A stretch of 64,000 nt of DNA from Poa pratensis (taxonomy: Eukaryota; Streptophyta; Magnoliopsida; Poales; Poaceae), in contig CAMZMU010000040.1 in the NCBI GenBank assembly GCA_947311845.1, positions 56,500,330 to 56,564,329 of the forward strand. Reading direction: 5' to 3'. Every line of letters starts with the position of its first letter. The first letter of the stretch is position 1. Under the pieces are notes generated by a model. That model saw nothing but the letters and a program-made list of their open reading frames with translations, was not told the origin of the DNA and made no database searches. Position numbers and translations under genes: made by a program. Shown here one piece after another: positions 13,491 to 25,100 of this stretch.

Positions 13491-14733
13491 TATGTGAAAC
13501 AAGGAAAGGACAAAGACAGTGCAGAGGAACCACACTTGCCGAGAGAAACTGCGGTGCAGGAACAAGGAGGCAGCTTCCATCGAATCATTGCACTTGCTCA
13601 GCACGAAGCATCCCTTGTTTGGCCAGCCAACCATGCCGCAGAAAAGTTGTTAGCTGTCACACTGGTCCTCCAAAGATTGTGCCTTGTTAACTTGGCCAGA
13701 TTGCAAGGGATTACGGTATTGGTCCAACGAAGTTATTCCCTCGAAGATTCAACTGTTGTAGATTCTTTAGGGCCCCAATGCTCGAAGGAATTGTCCCGCA
13801 CAAGTTGTTTGCACTTAAATCTAGTTTTTGAAGCGTGCTGGATAGGTTACCAATCGAATGTGGTAGAGATCCATGTAGTTGATTTCCATATAAAAATAGC
13901 GATCTCAGTCCTGAAGCATTGCCCGGTGATTCTGGGATGTGGCCGCTTAACATATTCATACTCAAGTCTAGGACTAGAAGGGAAGAGAGATTAAACAATC
14001 TTGGTGGAAGTCTACCTGATAGCCTATTCGCTCCGAGAAGTACCAAAAACATATATGGCAGTTGCCCAAGCTCTTCAGGAATGTTTCCCTCGAGCTGATT
14101 GTGTGCCAGTGATATTCCTAATAAGTCAGTGATGTTGCTGATGGTTGGCGGGATGGTTCCAGTCAAGTTATTTTCGGAAAGGTCTATAGCATCTAGATTG
14201 GAGAGGGTACCTATGTCTCGTGGAATTGAACCCGCTAGCATGTTACCAGATAGGTATAGCCATAGGAGTTGAGAACAATTTGTAAGTGCAATAAGTACAT
14301 CTGGAAAGTTACCCTGTAATAAGTTGTGGCCAAGAGAAAGGCGCTCCAATTTTATAAGACGATTGAGAGAGGGAATCCGGCCAGAGAAGTGATTGTAGGA
14401 TAGGTTAAGTTCCCTAAGGAAGGTCAGGTTTCCTAGAGAGGGTGCGATTTGGCCTGTGAGGTTCAGGTCACCGAGTTCCAGCGCCATAACGCGCCCTGTG
14501 TACCTTCTGCTGCAGCTGATGCCCCACCATATACAGTGGTGGATACTGTTATTCCAAGAATGCAAAGCACTTGTTGGGTCATCTGTGATGGCCTCTTTGA
14601 AATCGAGCAACGAACGACGATCTGTCATGCTGCCATGAACCACAGAGCAATGGGTGCCTCCAGCTCCATAGAGCAGCAGTAACAGTGTTGTTAGCACAAG
14701 CGTGCTGAGTTTCAGAGATTGCCGGGTTCCCAT
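13491..14733 (-). pseudogene. Truncated LRR receptor-like kinase, extracellular part only
   Basis: Reading on the minus strand from ATG at 14733, an open frame of 340 residues runs to a TAA at 13711. It has a hydrophobic signal peptide (about residues 10-28), an LRR N-terminal cap (about 36-85, with DRRSLLDFKEAITDDPTSAL and WWGISCSRR) and about ten plant-type repeats of the form LxxLxLxxNxLxGxIP to residue 340. The plan resembles Xa21-type (LRR-XII) receptors that sense ligands at the plasma membrane. Beyond the TAA a frame-shifted remnant (NLAKLT...) continues, and all similarity ends at 13490/13491, exactly at the Helitron terminus. Transmembrane and kinase parts are missing, so the gene is dead. 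CAG|GCAACTAGG upstream of the start looks like an intron acceptor in the 5' leader. Confidence 0.85.
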
Positions 14734-14752
14734 TGGGTCCTAGTTGCCTGCA

Positions 14753-15666
14753 AAGAGTAGTGGATTCTGTCAACACAACACGCTCTACCGAACTGAGAAT
14801 CAACATCGTGTAACTTCTACTATACATACAAACGACGAACTCAGATGAATCACCTTTTTCAATCGGAGAAAGTGTGACCGCAATGGTTTGCGGTGGTAAA
14901 AATGAAATGAAATCCTAAAGTAGCATATACTACTACATATTTTCATAAAAATTAATGCAATACATAGTCACGACGAAGCTAAGCACGCAAACTCGTAGTC
15001 TTTATAACAAAGTGCTACTCCGATCATGGCCCTTCATGGGTACAGATGAACCTGATATTTAAAACTTAGCATAAGAAGAAAAAAAAAGATGGAAACAGTA
15101 GATATGATAACAAGCCTGAAAGCAAAGGCACAAGCCAAAATAGATGATATCTAAGTACTGCTTCTACTACTAGTAATCAGGACGGGGGATAATAGCGTAC
15201 CTCTGCCCGGCCGGGGAGCACAGCAGATCGGGTTATCTGCCTTCTTTTTGTTGGGAGGGGAAGTGTGAGTTGGATGCGCTCAGCTAGCTCAGGCATCCAG
15301 GGACATATAAGATGAACACCTCTACAGCGTCCTCACATCCACACGCTGGGTCGCACCTTGACTAGTAAAAGTCGCCAACAACTGTTCATTTTCCACACAC
15401 TCCCACTACGAGACCAAGTTTTCCACGCGGACAAAATGTCCCTGGATGGCAATATTGTCAAGGCATGTCCGGCTCAATACGAGACCAAGTTTTCCACGCG
15501 GACAAAATGCAGCTCGCCACTACGGTTTACTGGCCCAACTGGGTTCTAGGTAGCAACCTCGTAAACAAACAAATACTGCTTAAACGAACGCATCGTCCCT
15601 CGGGTCAAGATTTATTTTAGATAACCCTCTGAATGAGAACATATACATGTGTAACATAATGATTTA
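14753..15666. other. Upstream flank of the LRR fragment, no gene seen
   Basis: About 0.9 kb between the LRR fragment and the next Helitron end. It probably contains the promoter and 5' leader of the LRR gene, which reads away from here on the minus strand. I find no clear TATA box. It holds a 32-bp direct repeat (15407-15438 and 15478-15509, core GAGACCAAGTTTTCCACGCG). No ORF of note. Confidence 0.5.
15407..15509. repeat. 32-bp direct repeat pair
   Basis: Two identical 32-bp copies, starting TACGAGACCAAG and ending GACAAAATG, are 71 bp apart (15407-15438, 15478-15509). The intervening bases are unrelated. This looks like a local duplication in the flank of the LRR fragment; no function is apparent. 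Confidence 0.8.
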
Positions 15667-15692
15667 CTAGTTGAATACCCGTGCGTTGCTAC

Positions 15693-16342
15693 GGGCTATC
15701 AAGTTTATTTTCTCGTCGCACAGGTCAAGCTTTAAAAATCGATGAATTTTGAAGAAAAAACAAATTCAATAAAAAACATTTTTTGTCTTTCGTTCTTTCT
15801 ATATTGTCTTATTATTATGTTTTATATGCCACTACAATTTTCACCAATTTGAAAAATGCCATTGAAACTTTCCAACTTTTAAAAATGCCACCGCAACTTT
15901 TACATACTTCTGTCTATGCCATTATAGCCACTTAAACAATTATACTCCATATTTCCCAATGGACATAAATGTCACTGCCTGATCCCTTTTCGCTTGCTCT
16001 GTTATCTTCTTCCTCGAGGGCTATCAAGTTTATTTTCTCGTCGCACAGGTCAAGCTTTAAAAATCGATGAATTTTGAAGAAAAAACAAATTCAATAAAAA
16101 ACATTTTTTGTCTTTCGTTACTTTCTATATTGTCTTATTATTATGTTTTATATGCCACTACAATTTTCACCAATTTGAAAAATGCCATTTAAACTTTCCA
16201 ACTTTTAAAAATGCCACCGCAACTTTTACATACTTCTGTCTATGCCATTATAGCCACTTAAACAATTATACTCCATATTTCCCAATGGACATAAATGTCA
16301 CTGCCTGATCCCTTTTTGCTTGCTCTGTTATCTTCTTCCTCG
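15693..16342. repeat. 325-bp tandem direct duplication
   Basis: GGGCTATCAAGTTTATTTTC starts copy one at 15693 and copy two at 16018. The copies run to TCCTCG at 16016 and 16342 and differ by only a handful of bases, including one inserted base near 16122. The duplication starts within the last bases of the Helitron hairpin, so the second copy repeats sub-terminal sequence without the CTAG end. Confidence 0.9.
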
Positions 16343-16398
16343 CATCCGCAGCGCGCCGCCACTCCCCTTACCCGCTCCATCCGATCACTGCCGCATCT

Positions 16399-16650
16399 CT
16401 AGAAAGCGGTACTCCATTCTCTCTCCAGCTGGTCGCTGCCGCACTTGTAGGCAGCACTATTCCATTCCCAGCTCCAGCCGTCACCGCCCCGCAGCTCCCT
16501 CGCAACCCCCTTATCTTCTACCTGCAGAGATTGTCCCATCTCCACCAGGTCGCAGATCATTGAGTTAACATCCTCGCCAAAAATATTGTAGGCTTCCATC
16601 ACTTGGTTGTAACTAAAGCCCATTGCTAGAAGCAAACATGCTGCGAGTCC
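16399..16650 (-). pseudogene. Captured exon with a UBA-like domain
   Basis: On the minus strand, after a possible acceptor (CGCAG), the frame reads ACLLLAMGFSYNQVMEAY then NIFGEDVNSMICDLVEMG, and continues to a stop near 16399. The MGF...A......DV....DLVEMG spacing matches ubiquitin-associated (UBA) three-helix domains, which bind ubiquitin. Plant proteins with such domains include the DRM DNA methyltransferases, but I cannot assign the parent gene. Only this exon is seen, inside Helitron sequence, so it is a gene fragment picked up by the element. The later residues are low-similarity and may be intron read-through. Confidence 0.45.
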
Positions 16651-17410
16651 GCCATCTGGGAGTAGGAAGCATTCTCACTGCCTTTTATCCGCCACTGTGG
16701 CCGAACCAAAAGACCCACTAACTGCATTCTAGTTTCAGATAAACAGCCAATCAAAATATATCAAAATTTTAGTTAGACAGCAAGAGAAGTCTGCTTAGTT
16801 GCGGCAAAAATAGTTGGCTCAGCCCCTACATTTGGTTAAGATACTCTTCCACAAGAAGCCTACATCACATTCCCTGAAAGTCGGGTTAATCAAGCAGCAC
16901 AAATTTCTATTGAGCTGACTAAGTAAACTATCGTTTGGGGCAACCAACGAAGTCAGGTCCAAGATATTCTATGATGAAGATGGCATGTTCTATAAACATA
17001 TGTTACTTCGAACCTTCATGTTCTAAAAATTGAATGAGTATCCAGGGTGTTTGGAAAGAGAAACTATATTTACCTCCAAATAGTAGTATAATTTTATTTT
17101 TGCCCTCAATTCTTCCAGAGGTAATACATGTATAGCGATTAACCTGATCATCCAAACCACCAAAACAACTGAAATACCTTATTGAAAAACACTCTGTAAT
17201 GAAAAATCTACCAACACTTTAATTCATTTATCTCTACAAATTAGTTGTGCAATATGAAAATTAGACCTTGCTCATGTACTTTGTGTTAAGAGATATTATA
17301 TGATCAAGAAGTAGCATTTAGAAGGCAAGTGTCTAGATGCCCATAATAAATCACAAAATATGATTGGTCCAGTGGCTTGTGACTTTCAATACCAGGCACG
17401 CTTAATTTTA
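16651..17410. other. No gene recognised
   Basis: AT-rich sequence inside the outer Helitron. A short + strand frame near 16970-17030 (FYDEDGMFYKHMLLRTFMF) is open but resembles nothing I know and stops quickly. I see no splice-supported exons, TIRs or LTRs. Confidence 0.4.
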
Positions 17411-17423
17411 CTAGTTGAATTTC

Positions 17424-17444
17424 GGCGCGGCGCAACGCCGCGCC
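17424..17444 (-). terminator. Helitron 3' terminal hairpin
   Basis: A 9-bp perfect GC-rich stem (17424-17432 with 17436-17444) and loop CAA, 9 bp inside the CTAG end. In Helitrons this hairpin is thought to act as the rolling-circle termination signal; it is not a transcription terminator. It shares its CG-rich core with the hairpin at 41999-42016. Confidence 0.92.
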
Positions 17445-18901
17445 CTTTGGTGAGAGTTTAGGTCAAGAGAAGCAAGCTGTGACTAAGCTTTTCCAATGGG
17501 TTTGAACCAAGAATGGGGGAGGAGAGGGGAGGATGCGATAGAGGTTCAGAATAGCATGGGAGTTAACCTGAACTTCAGTGAAGAAGACAGACTTATTAAA
17601 TTTTGGACGGTGCAAGGTTTAGATAGTGTCAACAAATGTGAAGGTGAGACAGTTGCTGACAGTCTTTGTTGCATGTTTTATAGAATTATCAATAATGAGT
17701 ATAAGACATTAGTTTGCGTTCGATAATTGCAAAACAGCTTAGTTATTTTTTCGCTTCAGTTGAATAAACACATAAGTATTTAACTGTACTAATGGGGTTG
17801 CAGTGCTATGACATATATCCATTAGACAGTCATTTAAATGGAGTACGCACTGTAAATACGTTTGTCATTTAATTGCACTTCTATATGAAATATGGAAAAA
17901 GTTAAAAAACCTGAACTTCGTTGAAAGAGGTAAGAAAAGCTTGAATCGTTGAATCTCATTTTGGTCAGTAAGGTTAGTACAAATTTGTTGAAAACTGTAA
18001 TGGTTTGAAATTGAAGAATAAAAAATAATATTAGATGAAGAAAGCTACCTGCAATATAGGTTGTTTATGGTCGTTGTAAGAACTGATTTGTAACTGGAAG
18101 TAGTATTTTTGACTTATAACTTGTAAAGCAAAGGAAATGATGCACGTCTTGTTTGGGACCATTTTCATGAGCATTTCGTGGACACTACACTATTAACTTT
18201 CATGTTATTTGTATAGCAATTTTAAAAATGTGAAGAAACTGAGGTCAGCTCAGTTAGCAAATGAGTTACATTTGTAGCATTTTTTGTTTATTTCATTTGA
18301 TTGGGCAATTTAAGTAACATGACAGCTTTAATGTATATAAATGTTCCTGAAGCTAAAGTTAAATTGGCATTTCGTTTTTGTTTGACATTTTAAACAGAAC
18401 AATAGAGACATCTTTATGACCAGTGCATGAAAATTATGCTATTCATGTCCTTAGTATTTCTGTAGAAATTTAAGAGTGTTATGTGTGCAGAAAATACAGC
18501 GTATCTAAAGTGTTTCCATATTAAAAGAAGACATTTCAGCTTTACAGTTAATAACATTATATTTGCTTACTTTGTCATACCACACATTCCAATGAAGCTA
18601 ACAAAGATGATAAAGATGTAGTTCACTTGGTTAGCTGAGGAAGCAAACTCTGATACATATATATACATAGAAGCTCATGTTTGCAGTCTAGATTCATACA
18701 CGATGTTATCTTGACTCTGTGGTGGTCCTGCAAATATGATAAAGTTTTCTCATTATGTAGATGTGCAACATCAATTTAACCTAGAGGAAATTATAGCAGG
18801 TGTGCAACATAAATGCAATGAACGAAAAGTTCAAATCAAAGAAAAACTTACCAGATATTCAAACAGGCTTTGAAGGAAGCATACATTTATGCTGCTATTG
18901 C
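17445..18901. other. Non-coding 3' region of the RepHel Helitron
   Basis: About 1.46 kb of AT-rich sequence between the terminal hairpin and the RepHel stop codon. A 76-residue + strand frame at 17496-17726 has no family resemblance and is probably chance. I see nothing else here. Confidence 0.6.
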
Positions 18902-20494
18902 TTATAGATAAGAAAGCACTTCATCATATACAATATTTCTAGTGTTGGCAGTTGGCTCTCCATTTTTATCAAGAGCAAGCACTTTCAGCCCTTCTCTAGA
19001 TGTTGCTCGTGAGATAGCTACATAGAGTTGACCATGAGAGAACACAGGTTTTGGTAAATAAACACCAACTTTTTGAAGTGTTTGTCCTTGGCTCTTATTA
19101 ATCGTCATTGCATAACATAAGCGGATTGGATATTGACGGCGCTGTAGAGTGAATGGCCATTTTTTAGAGGGTGCATAGAGAACAATCCTTGGTATACAGA
19201 CGTGGTGGCCGACATTTGTCCCAGTCATAATCTTAGCTTCAAGAACCCATTGACCCAATCTAGTAACTATGAGCCGAGTACCATTACAAAGCCCGATAGA
19301 CTGATTAATATTTCGAAGCAACATAATTGGAGTACCAACCTTCAAAGCGATCCTATGATGGGGAAAATTTGGAGGCTCAATCTTGTGTAAAAATTCAGGT
19401 GGATATAGTATATCTGCATCTGCTACATGGTCTGATGTCTTGCAAATAGCATCATAACTTTCAAACACCACCTCGTCTCCAGGAGCAGCATCAAATAGTA
19501 TGTCGTTAATTGAATCAGCTATCTTATTGGTTGGGCAGATTATAGCACGCTGAGCCAAGTAAGAAATATCTGAATAATTCTCTTCAAAAGAGTCATATGT
19601 TGCATCAATAAGAGACGAAACATAATCAGTGGACGGATGCAACGCAATGTCATCTGGCAATGTGAGCCACGAAGGAGCAGACTCCCCTTCTTGAACATCC
19701 ATTGGTACTGTTCCATTTCCGACAGCGAGAACCCAATGTGCAAACATTTCTAATTGAAACTTATCACTATCAGAAAGATCAGGATTGGATAACCTCATAT
19801 TTCTTTCTAGTTTGAGGATTGTTACATGCTGCCAAAGAGGAGATCTAATAAGTGAGGAATTAAGAATTTCGTGTCTACTCGCACCTTCTACCACTGGAAG
19901 CACTTGCCTAAAATCCCCACCCAATACAACTGTCTTGCCACCAAATGGAACATCCTTCTTAGAGCTGTCATTAACGGAAAGAATATCTCTCATGCTCCTG
20001 TCAACAGCCTCAAAACACCGCCGGTGTGTCATTGGTGCTTCATCCCATAGTATTAATGCTGCCTTTTCTACTAACTCCGCTAAGTTTGTGCCTCGTGATA
20101 TATTGCACATTGTTTGCTGGCCAATATCAAGTGGAATCCTAAAGCGAGAATGAGCAGTCCTACCTCCTGGAAGTAACAGTGAAGCTACTCCTGACGAAGC
20201 AACAGCCAAAGCGATATGCCCATTAGCTCGTAGCGCAGTGATGATAGCATTCCACAAGAAGGTCTTTCCGGTACCTCCATGCCCAGAAACAAAAAATAAC
20301 TTTCCAACAGAGGCAGTTGCAGCAGCCATGACTTGATCATAAATGTTTAGCTGATCTGCGTTTAGCTTGTGGTAAAGTGAGGAAGCTGTAGAGCTTAGAT
20401 CATTTGCGTCGTATTGCATCTCTTCTAAAATCAGTCTGTTACCAATGATTCTTGCGCCATGCAATGATTCTGTGTTTATATTAAAAGACTCCAA
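18902..20494 (-). CDS. PIF1/RRM3-like helicase domain of RepHel (open frame)
   Basis: A 530-residue open frame on the minus strand. It shows Walker [12 protein letters not shown] (residues 71-81), Walker [10 protein letters not shown], motif [17 protein letters not shown], an LERNMRL motif, [11 protein letters not shown], and the C-terminal INKSQGQTL and [16 protein letters not shown]. These are the superfamily 1B 5'-3' helicase motifs of PIF1 as found at the C-terminus of Helitron proteins. ATG 20494 is probably not the real start: the frame continues the upstream 20495-21241 frame once the one-base deletion at 20505-20508 is allowed for. Ends at TAA 18902. Confidence 0.92.
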   Translation of the reverse strand: MESFNINTESLHGARIIGNRLILEEMQYDANDLSSTASSLYHKLNADQLNIYDQVMAAATASVGKLFFVSGHGGTGKTFLWNAIITALRANGHIALAVASSGVASLLLPGGRTAHSRFRIPLDIGQQTMCNISRGTNLAELVEKAALILWDEAPMTHRRCFEAVDRSMRDILSVNDSSKKDVPFGGKTVVLGGDFRQVLPVVEGASRHEILNSSLIRSPLWQHVTILKLERNMRLSNPDLSDSDKFQLEMFAHWVLAVGNGTVPMDVQEGESAPSWLTLPDDIALHPSTDYVSSLIDATYDSFEENYSDISYLAQRAIICPTNKIADSINDILFDAAPGDEVVFESYDAICKTSDHVADADILYPPEFLHKIEPPNFPHHRIALKVGTPIMLLRNINQSIGLCNGTRLIVTRLGQWVLEAKIMTGTNVGHHVCIPRIVLYAPSKKWPFTLQRRQYPIRLCYAMTINKSQGQTLQKVGVYLPKPVFSHGQLYVAISRATSREGLKVLALDKNGEPTANTRNIVYDEVLSYL

Positions 20495-21587
20495 GGAATA
20501 GCCATTTTGCTAAACAAAATAGACAGCTCTTGCAATAATTCAGCGTGCAAATAGCGTTGAGGGATATCTAAAGGAGCATCATCCATGGAATGGCGAATCC
20601 GAGCTATTAAGTCATCGACCATATATTCTGAATATTTATCAAGAAGTGTCTGGGCATCGATGACTCCACAAAACAGTAGAACAGTCATAAATAAATGCCT
20701 AAGCTGGAAAGAGGACGCCCATAAAACAGCCTCATCAAAAAGAAGAAACCACTCATTGTCATTACCAACTAATCCGCGTGCCTGGCAAGCTTCTCTGAAA
20801 GAACCATACAAAGTACCATTATATGTTCGCAGATACGCAAAACTTGTAGCTCCAGCAACCTTAGTAAGCAGTAGCCGTAGGAAAAATAGCTCATTAGTTG
20901 TAGGATGGCAATTATAGATCCTTCCAATTGGTACGCCAAATCTACCTTTGGTTTTCCTTTTGCTCCATTTCTTTCTCTGGTTATTCCAAGTCCATTTAGA
21001 TGGAAATTGTTGGTACGTCAAGGACCGTGCATCAGGATGACGACGGTTTGCAACGAACCATTCCGTCAACATAGTTTTGTATTTATTTGGGTTGTTAACA
21101 ATATTAGCAAGATGTTCATTCTCATCATATATAACTCTATTCATGTTAGGTCTATGCACAATTAGCCTCTCAACAAAAGGTTCTCGAACATGGATATCAT
21201 ATTCAAACGTCCGCCAACACGATTCGCATGTTGACAAATACCTGTGAAATAAAGAAACATAATTGTAGCTTATAGTTTCTATCATTTAGTTGCTGAATAG
21301 TGTAGTAAGTTTCAGTAAATGGCAAAGCGTAAAATAACTTGGCATGACAGAGCATTCTGTGTTGTGAAGATGGAAAGAAGTTAAAAGCAATATAAATAAT
21401 CAATCATTTGTAAGGCAGCCAGCTTGACCTATCTTATAACATATTCTTGTACTCTAATGGTTTCTATAATATGAACAACAATAACATAAACCGCAGTTGA
21501 TAGCATGTACATGTGTAAACAGATTAGTACATGATAGCTGAACGACGACAAATACCAAAATATGTAATGGTACATAGAGGATCATAC

Positions 21588-22151
21588 CTGCACTTTGCAT
21601 AATCATTTATCTCATTTCTTCCTTGAGCTTGTGGATCTGTACCTTGATACATAGGGTACAAACGGGCATGAGCCATATCAGGTCCTTTTGCAAGGTACTT
21701 GAACAAATATTTAAGAAGATTTGTCTTGTTGCACCATTCAACATTAATATGGGCTTGAAACTTCTTCAACAGGTCCATATTGTACGGAACGATCCATCTA
21801 TTGTCTAATTGATGACCATTTTTAGTAACATAACGGCGATTGTTAGGCCGGCGGTAAACAGGGAAACCTAATCCATCAATCGTAGTTTCTTCATTAAATT
21901 CCTTTGGATAATGCTTAGAACAGACGCCATCCTTCATACACGGAGATTGTGGATTATAATGACCACATGGACCGTGGACCATAAATTCTTCCACGAGTGC
22001 ATATCCAAGCGTATCTTCGTGATAGTCAGGTATCTCAGCAGAAATATAAGAATCTATAGTAGATGCTGTAGGGTCGTCCGTATCAGCCTTCAACCACACA
22101 AGCGAATGTATATGGGGAAGCCCTCTTTTTGAAACTCTACGACATACAAAT
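21588..22151 (-). other. RepHel exon with HUH and two-tyrosine motifs
   Basis: This exon carries the catalytic part of the Rep endonuclease. The HUH motif is PHIHSLVWL (two histidines for metal binding). About 130 residues later NLLKYLFKYLAKGPD gives the two tyrosines of the Y2 motif. A cysteine-rich stretch (HGPCGHYNPQSPCMKDGVCS then KHYP) lies between and probably binds zinc. All catalytic residues are intact; the damage is the missing A just upstream at 22126-22130, which puts the exon D frame out of register with this one. Confidence 0.88.
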
Positions 22152-25100
22152 CTGAAGGGGAAAAAAAATGAAGAGAACAATGAGTGTTCATGGCAAAATT
22201 TAAGAGGGATTGAATAATGAGGTAACAATCATTATAGAAAGCAGAACAAACACAAAGATGGAAACGAATAAATTAAAGAAGCATTGTTGCTAAAGGATAA
22301 TCTTTCGGAAGAAATGCATGAGAAGTTGTAAAAGCAGGAAAGGCTAATTAGCACATGTTTAAAATGAGCATCTTCCTCAAAAAACAAAGGAGAGAACATT
22401 TGTGAGCAAGCTTATAATCTTACAAAGCAGCGTTTTGCACTCATGTAATATAGTTAGGTAATATGAATGAACGTTAGCATGAATATGATAATGCAGGGAA
22501 AAATAATTAAGCACATACATGCATTAACAGGACCAAACGTCTTTCCTTTCCTGACTCCTTTTCTGAACTCATTAATCTTCATCTTGAATACACGTGTAAC
22601 CATATCTGGCCTATCACTATGAGTTTGTCCAGGCTCAAGAAGCACCGCTTCGGATATTTCATCCCATTTCGGATTGCATGTGAATGTGACGAAGAGGTCG
22701 GGAGCTCCATAAACACGGGAAATCGCTATTCCGTCTTGATAATTTTGAATCATATACCGAGGACCACCAGTGTAACTGGAATGAAGAATATACTGAACAC
22801 CAACATTCTTTCCAGTTGAAGTACCTTCTCCAAGAGCATCAGATAAACCCTGGTATGTCTCAGAACGTAAAGTATCCTGATTCAAAAAATGATAAGCAAG
22901 TCTACATGACTCAACAGAACTATATGAATCCACCATTATTTGATCTGACAGCCGGCCGCAGCAAGTAAAAGGATTAGGTTCTCCTTTTCGATAATGGAAT
23001 CTATAACAATAATACTGAAGCATGGATACATCTTGCCTCCCACGAACAGGAGCATCATCAACAGATTGGTACTTAATCCCAAGATGATAGCCCATAGAAC
23101 CATGTGGAAATAAAAGTGGGTATTGCAAAGCCATAAGAGAAGGGTTAAGAGGAGAAACACGCTGAAAGAAACCTGCATCTTTTTGGACAATCAAGTCGAA
23201 TCTATTAGTTTCAATTGAAAAATCATCAACAATTAGAGCAGCTAATTCAGGGGCAGCAGGAAGTGAATAACGATTTCCATGCTCCGTTCCCTCGTGGCCA
23301 AATAGCTGAATAGCAATATCTGGAGTATCAGGTGAAAAAAGCCTTCTTTCAGCCATGCGGAATGTTTGAACCAGAGGGTTGTACTCATTAAGCATAGTGC
23401 GCAACGATTCAACTATAACCCGATCAGGCTCCTCCCTACGCAATCGCTGACGACGAACAGAATGGCTAGAATCATCCTGTAGATTAGTATCATGATGCAC
23501 ATCTCTTGGCCGTCGACGGTCATGAGAAGAAGAGAAAGGAGCGGGTAGCTCATTCAATTCGTCCACATAACCATCGTCAGCTTCAAATATACCCATCCTG
23601 TGATCCACCTCATTCAATGTATCAAAAATATAAAGTTGAGCGAACCTTGGGCGTGAATTACCAGGTGGGGGAAGAAGAGACCCAATCTGATGACAAACAA
23701 CTCCACATATCTTGAAGACATAAGGACCAGGTCCAATGTTTACACTGTTATCAATATGAACGCCCAGTGAGGTGAAGGCAAACATGGAGTTGTACTCACG
23801 AATTAAACGCAGGAAGCGATTAGAAGCAGGCCCACCGTTAAACTTAAGTAATTCAGCCAAAGGAGGAGGCCAATCAGGATATATAGGGAGCGAGACCTTG
23901 CCGCCACGACAACAACCAGTGTATACGGGACGGCGCTTTTCCTTGCTAGCATGCTTGCAACGTTCCTGAAACCAGAAGGGGGCGCCACAATGCATACATA
24001 CATGATGAGGGCTACCATAATACGAACGCTTAGGCCAAGAGCCTACAAAAGATAAAACCATCTATAAGCATCAGAGGACAACAAATAAACAAAAATCGTA
24101 GAGACGGAGTAGCAAACGTGGATCACCAATAGTACAAACTTACGTTTTAACACATTTACAAATTCTTTTGGTAATGGAAGCTCAACATGGCCAGCTCTAA
24201 ACCCTGCTCGAAGTAATGCCCGATGACGGCGGATAGCCATACGCATCTTGCGGTTAGAACAGCCTTTGGCAACAGGCACATAAGGAGTCGGAGGGACTGA
24301 AAGAAATATTAAATAGAAAAATTGTAAGGACGTACAACTTAACGATAAGAAAGAAAAAAGATTAAGGTATATTTTTTGGGGGAAAAAAATCAAGAACAAC
24401 TATACCTTTTGGAAGATAGTCCAACGGATTAGCACCTGGAGGCAAAATCGGCGCACGAACAAAAGCATCGGCATTAATGGGATGGTCATCAGTATGAAGA
24501 AAATCCGACGAAGCAGAAGGTAATGAACCATGTTGAGAAGAAGATGGAAGGGAACAATGCAGTGAGGAGTATTGGTCTTCTGATAAAGGAACCCAAGCAG
24601 GATAGCCCTCACGGTCTGCCATGGATCCAACGTCCATATGATGGCGATCATCATCATGAGCATGAGTTCCAGTCAACATAGCAATCTGATCTGGTGAAAG
24701 CTCGTCGTCAAAATAACGCACATCCGATAAATGGTAAGATGAGGTTGATGTCAACAAAGGCAACGCAGCAGAGGACAAATCAGAACCATCTGCACAAACA
24801 ACAAAATTGACCATAGGAGCATAATATATTTGTAAAGCTATTCCTAATGGTATTAGTCCAAAAAATAAGGAAGCAAACAATGTGATAGTCTTTTAAAGAG
24901 TTGTCAATGAAGCATATTTAATTGTTACTGTAGGTAGTTGCATCTTTGAAGGAAATAAAATGCTCATTCTTGTACTAAACAAAACTGAAATAAGGAGAGC
25001 ATTAAGATATATTTGCAAAACTATTCCTAGTGGTATTAGTCCAAAAATAAGGAAGCAAATAATTTGGTAGCCTTTAAAAAGTTGGTAGTAAAGCATAATT

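Larger units (their letters stand above)
15667..17410 (-). mobile_element. Left (3') part of an outer minus-strand Helitron
   Basis: The left end A|CTAG (15667-15670) is followed by CCCGTGCGTTGCTACGGG (15678-15695), the classic grass Helitron 3' hairpin read from the other strand. The segment holds a 325-bp tandem duplication, a UBA-like exon and AT-rich sequence. Its 5' end is not found before the inner Helitron begins at 17411. The best candidate is the terminus at 29350, which makes this the outer element of a nest. The outer model is inference; the 3' end itself is clear. Confidence 0.7.

Noticed and set aside
22454..22518. C-terminal extension of RepHel exon four (CMCLIIFPC...)
   Set aside because: Intron read-through after the GTATGT donor at 22518; the next exon continues the Helitron Rep motif in phase.
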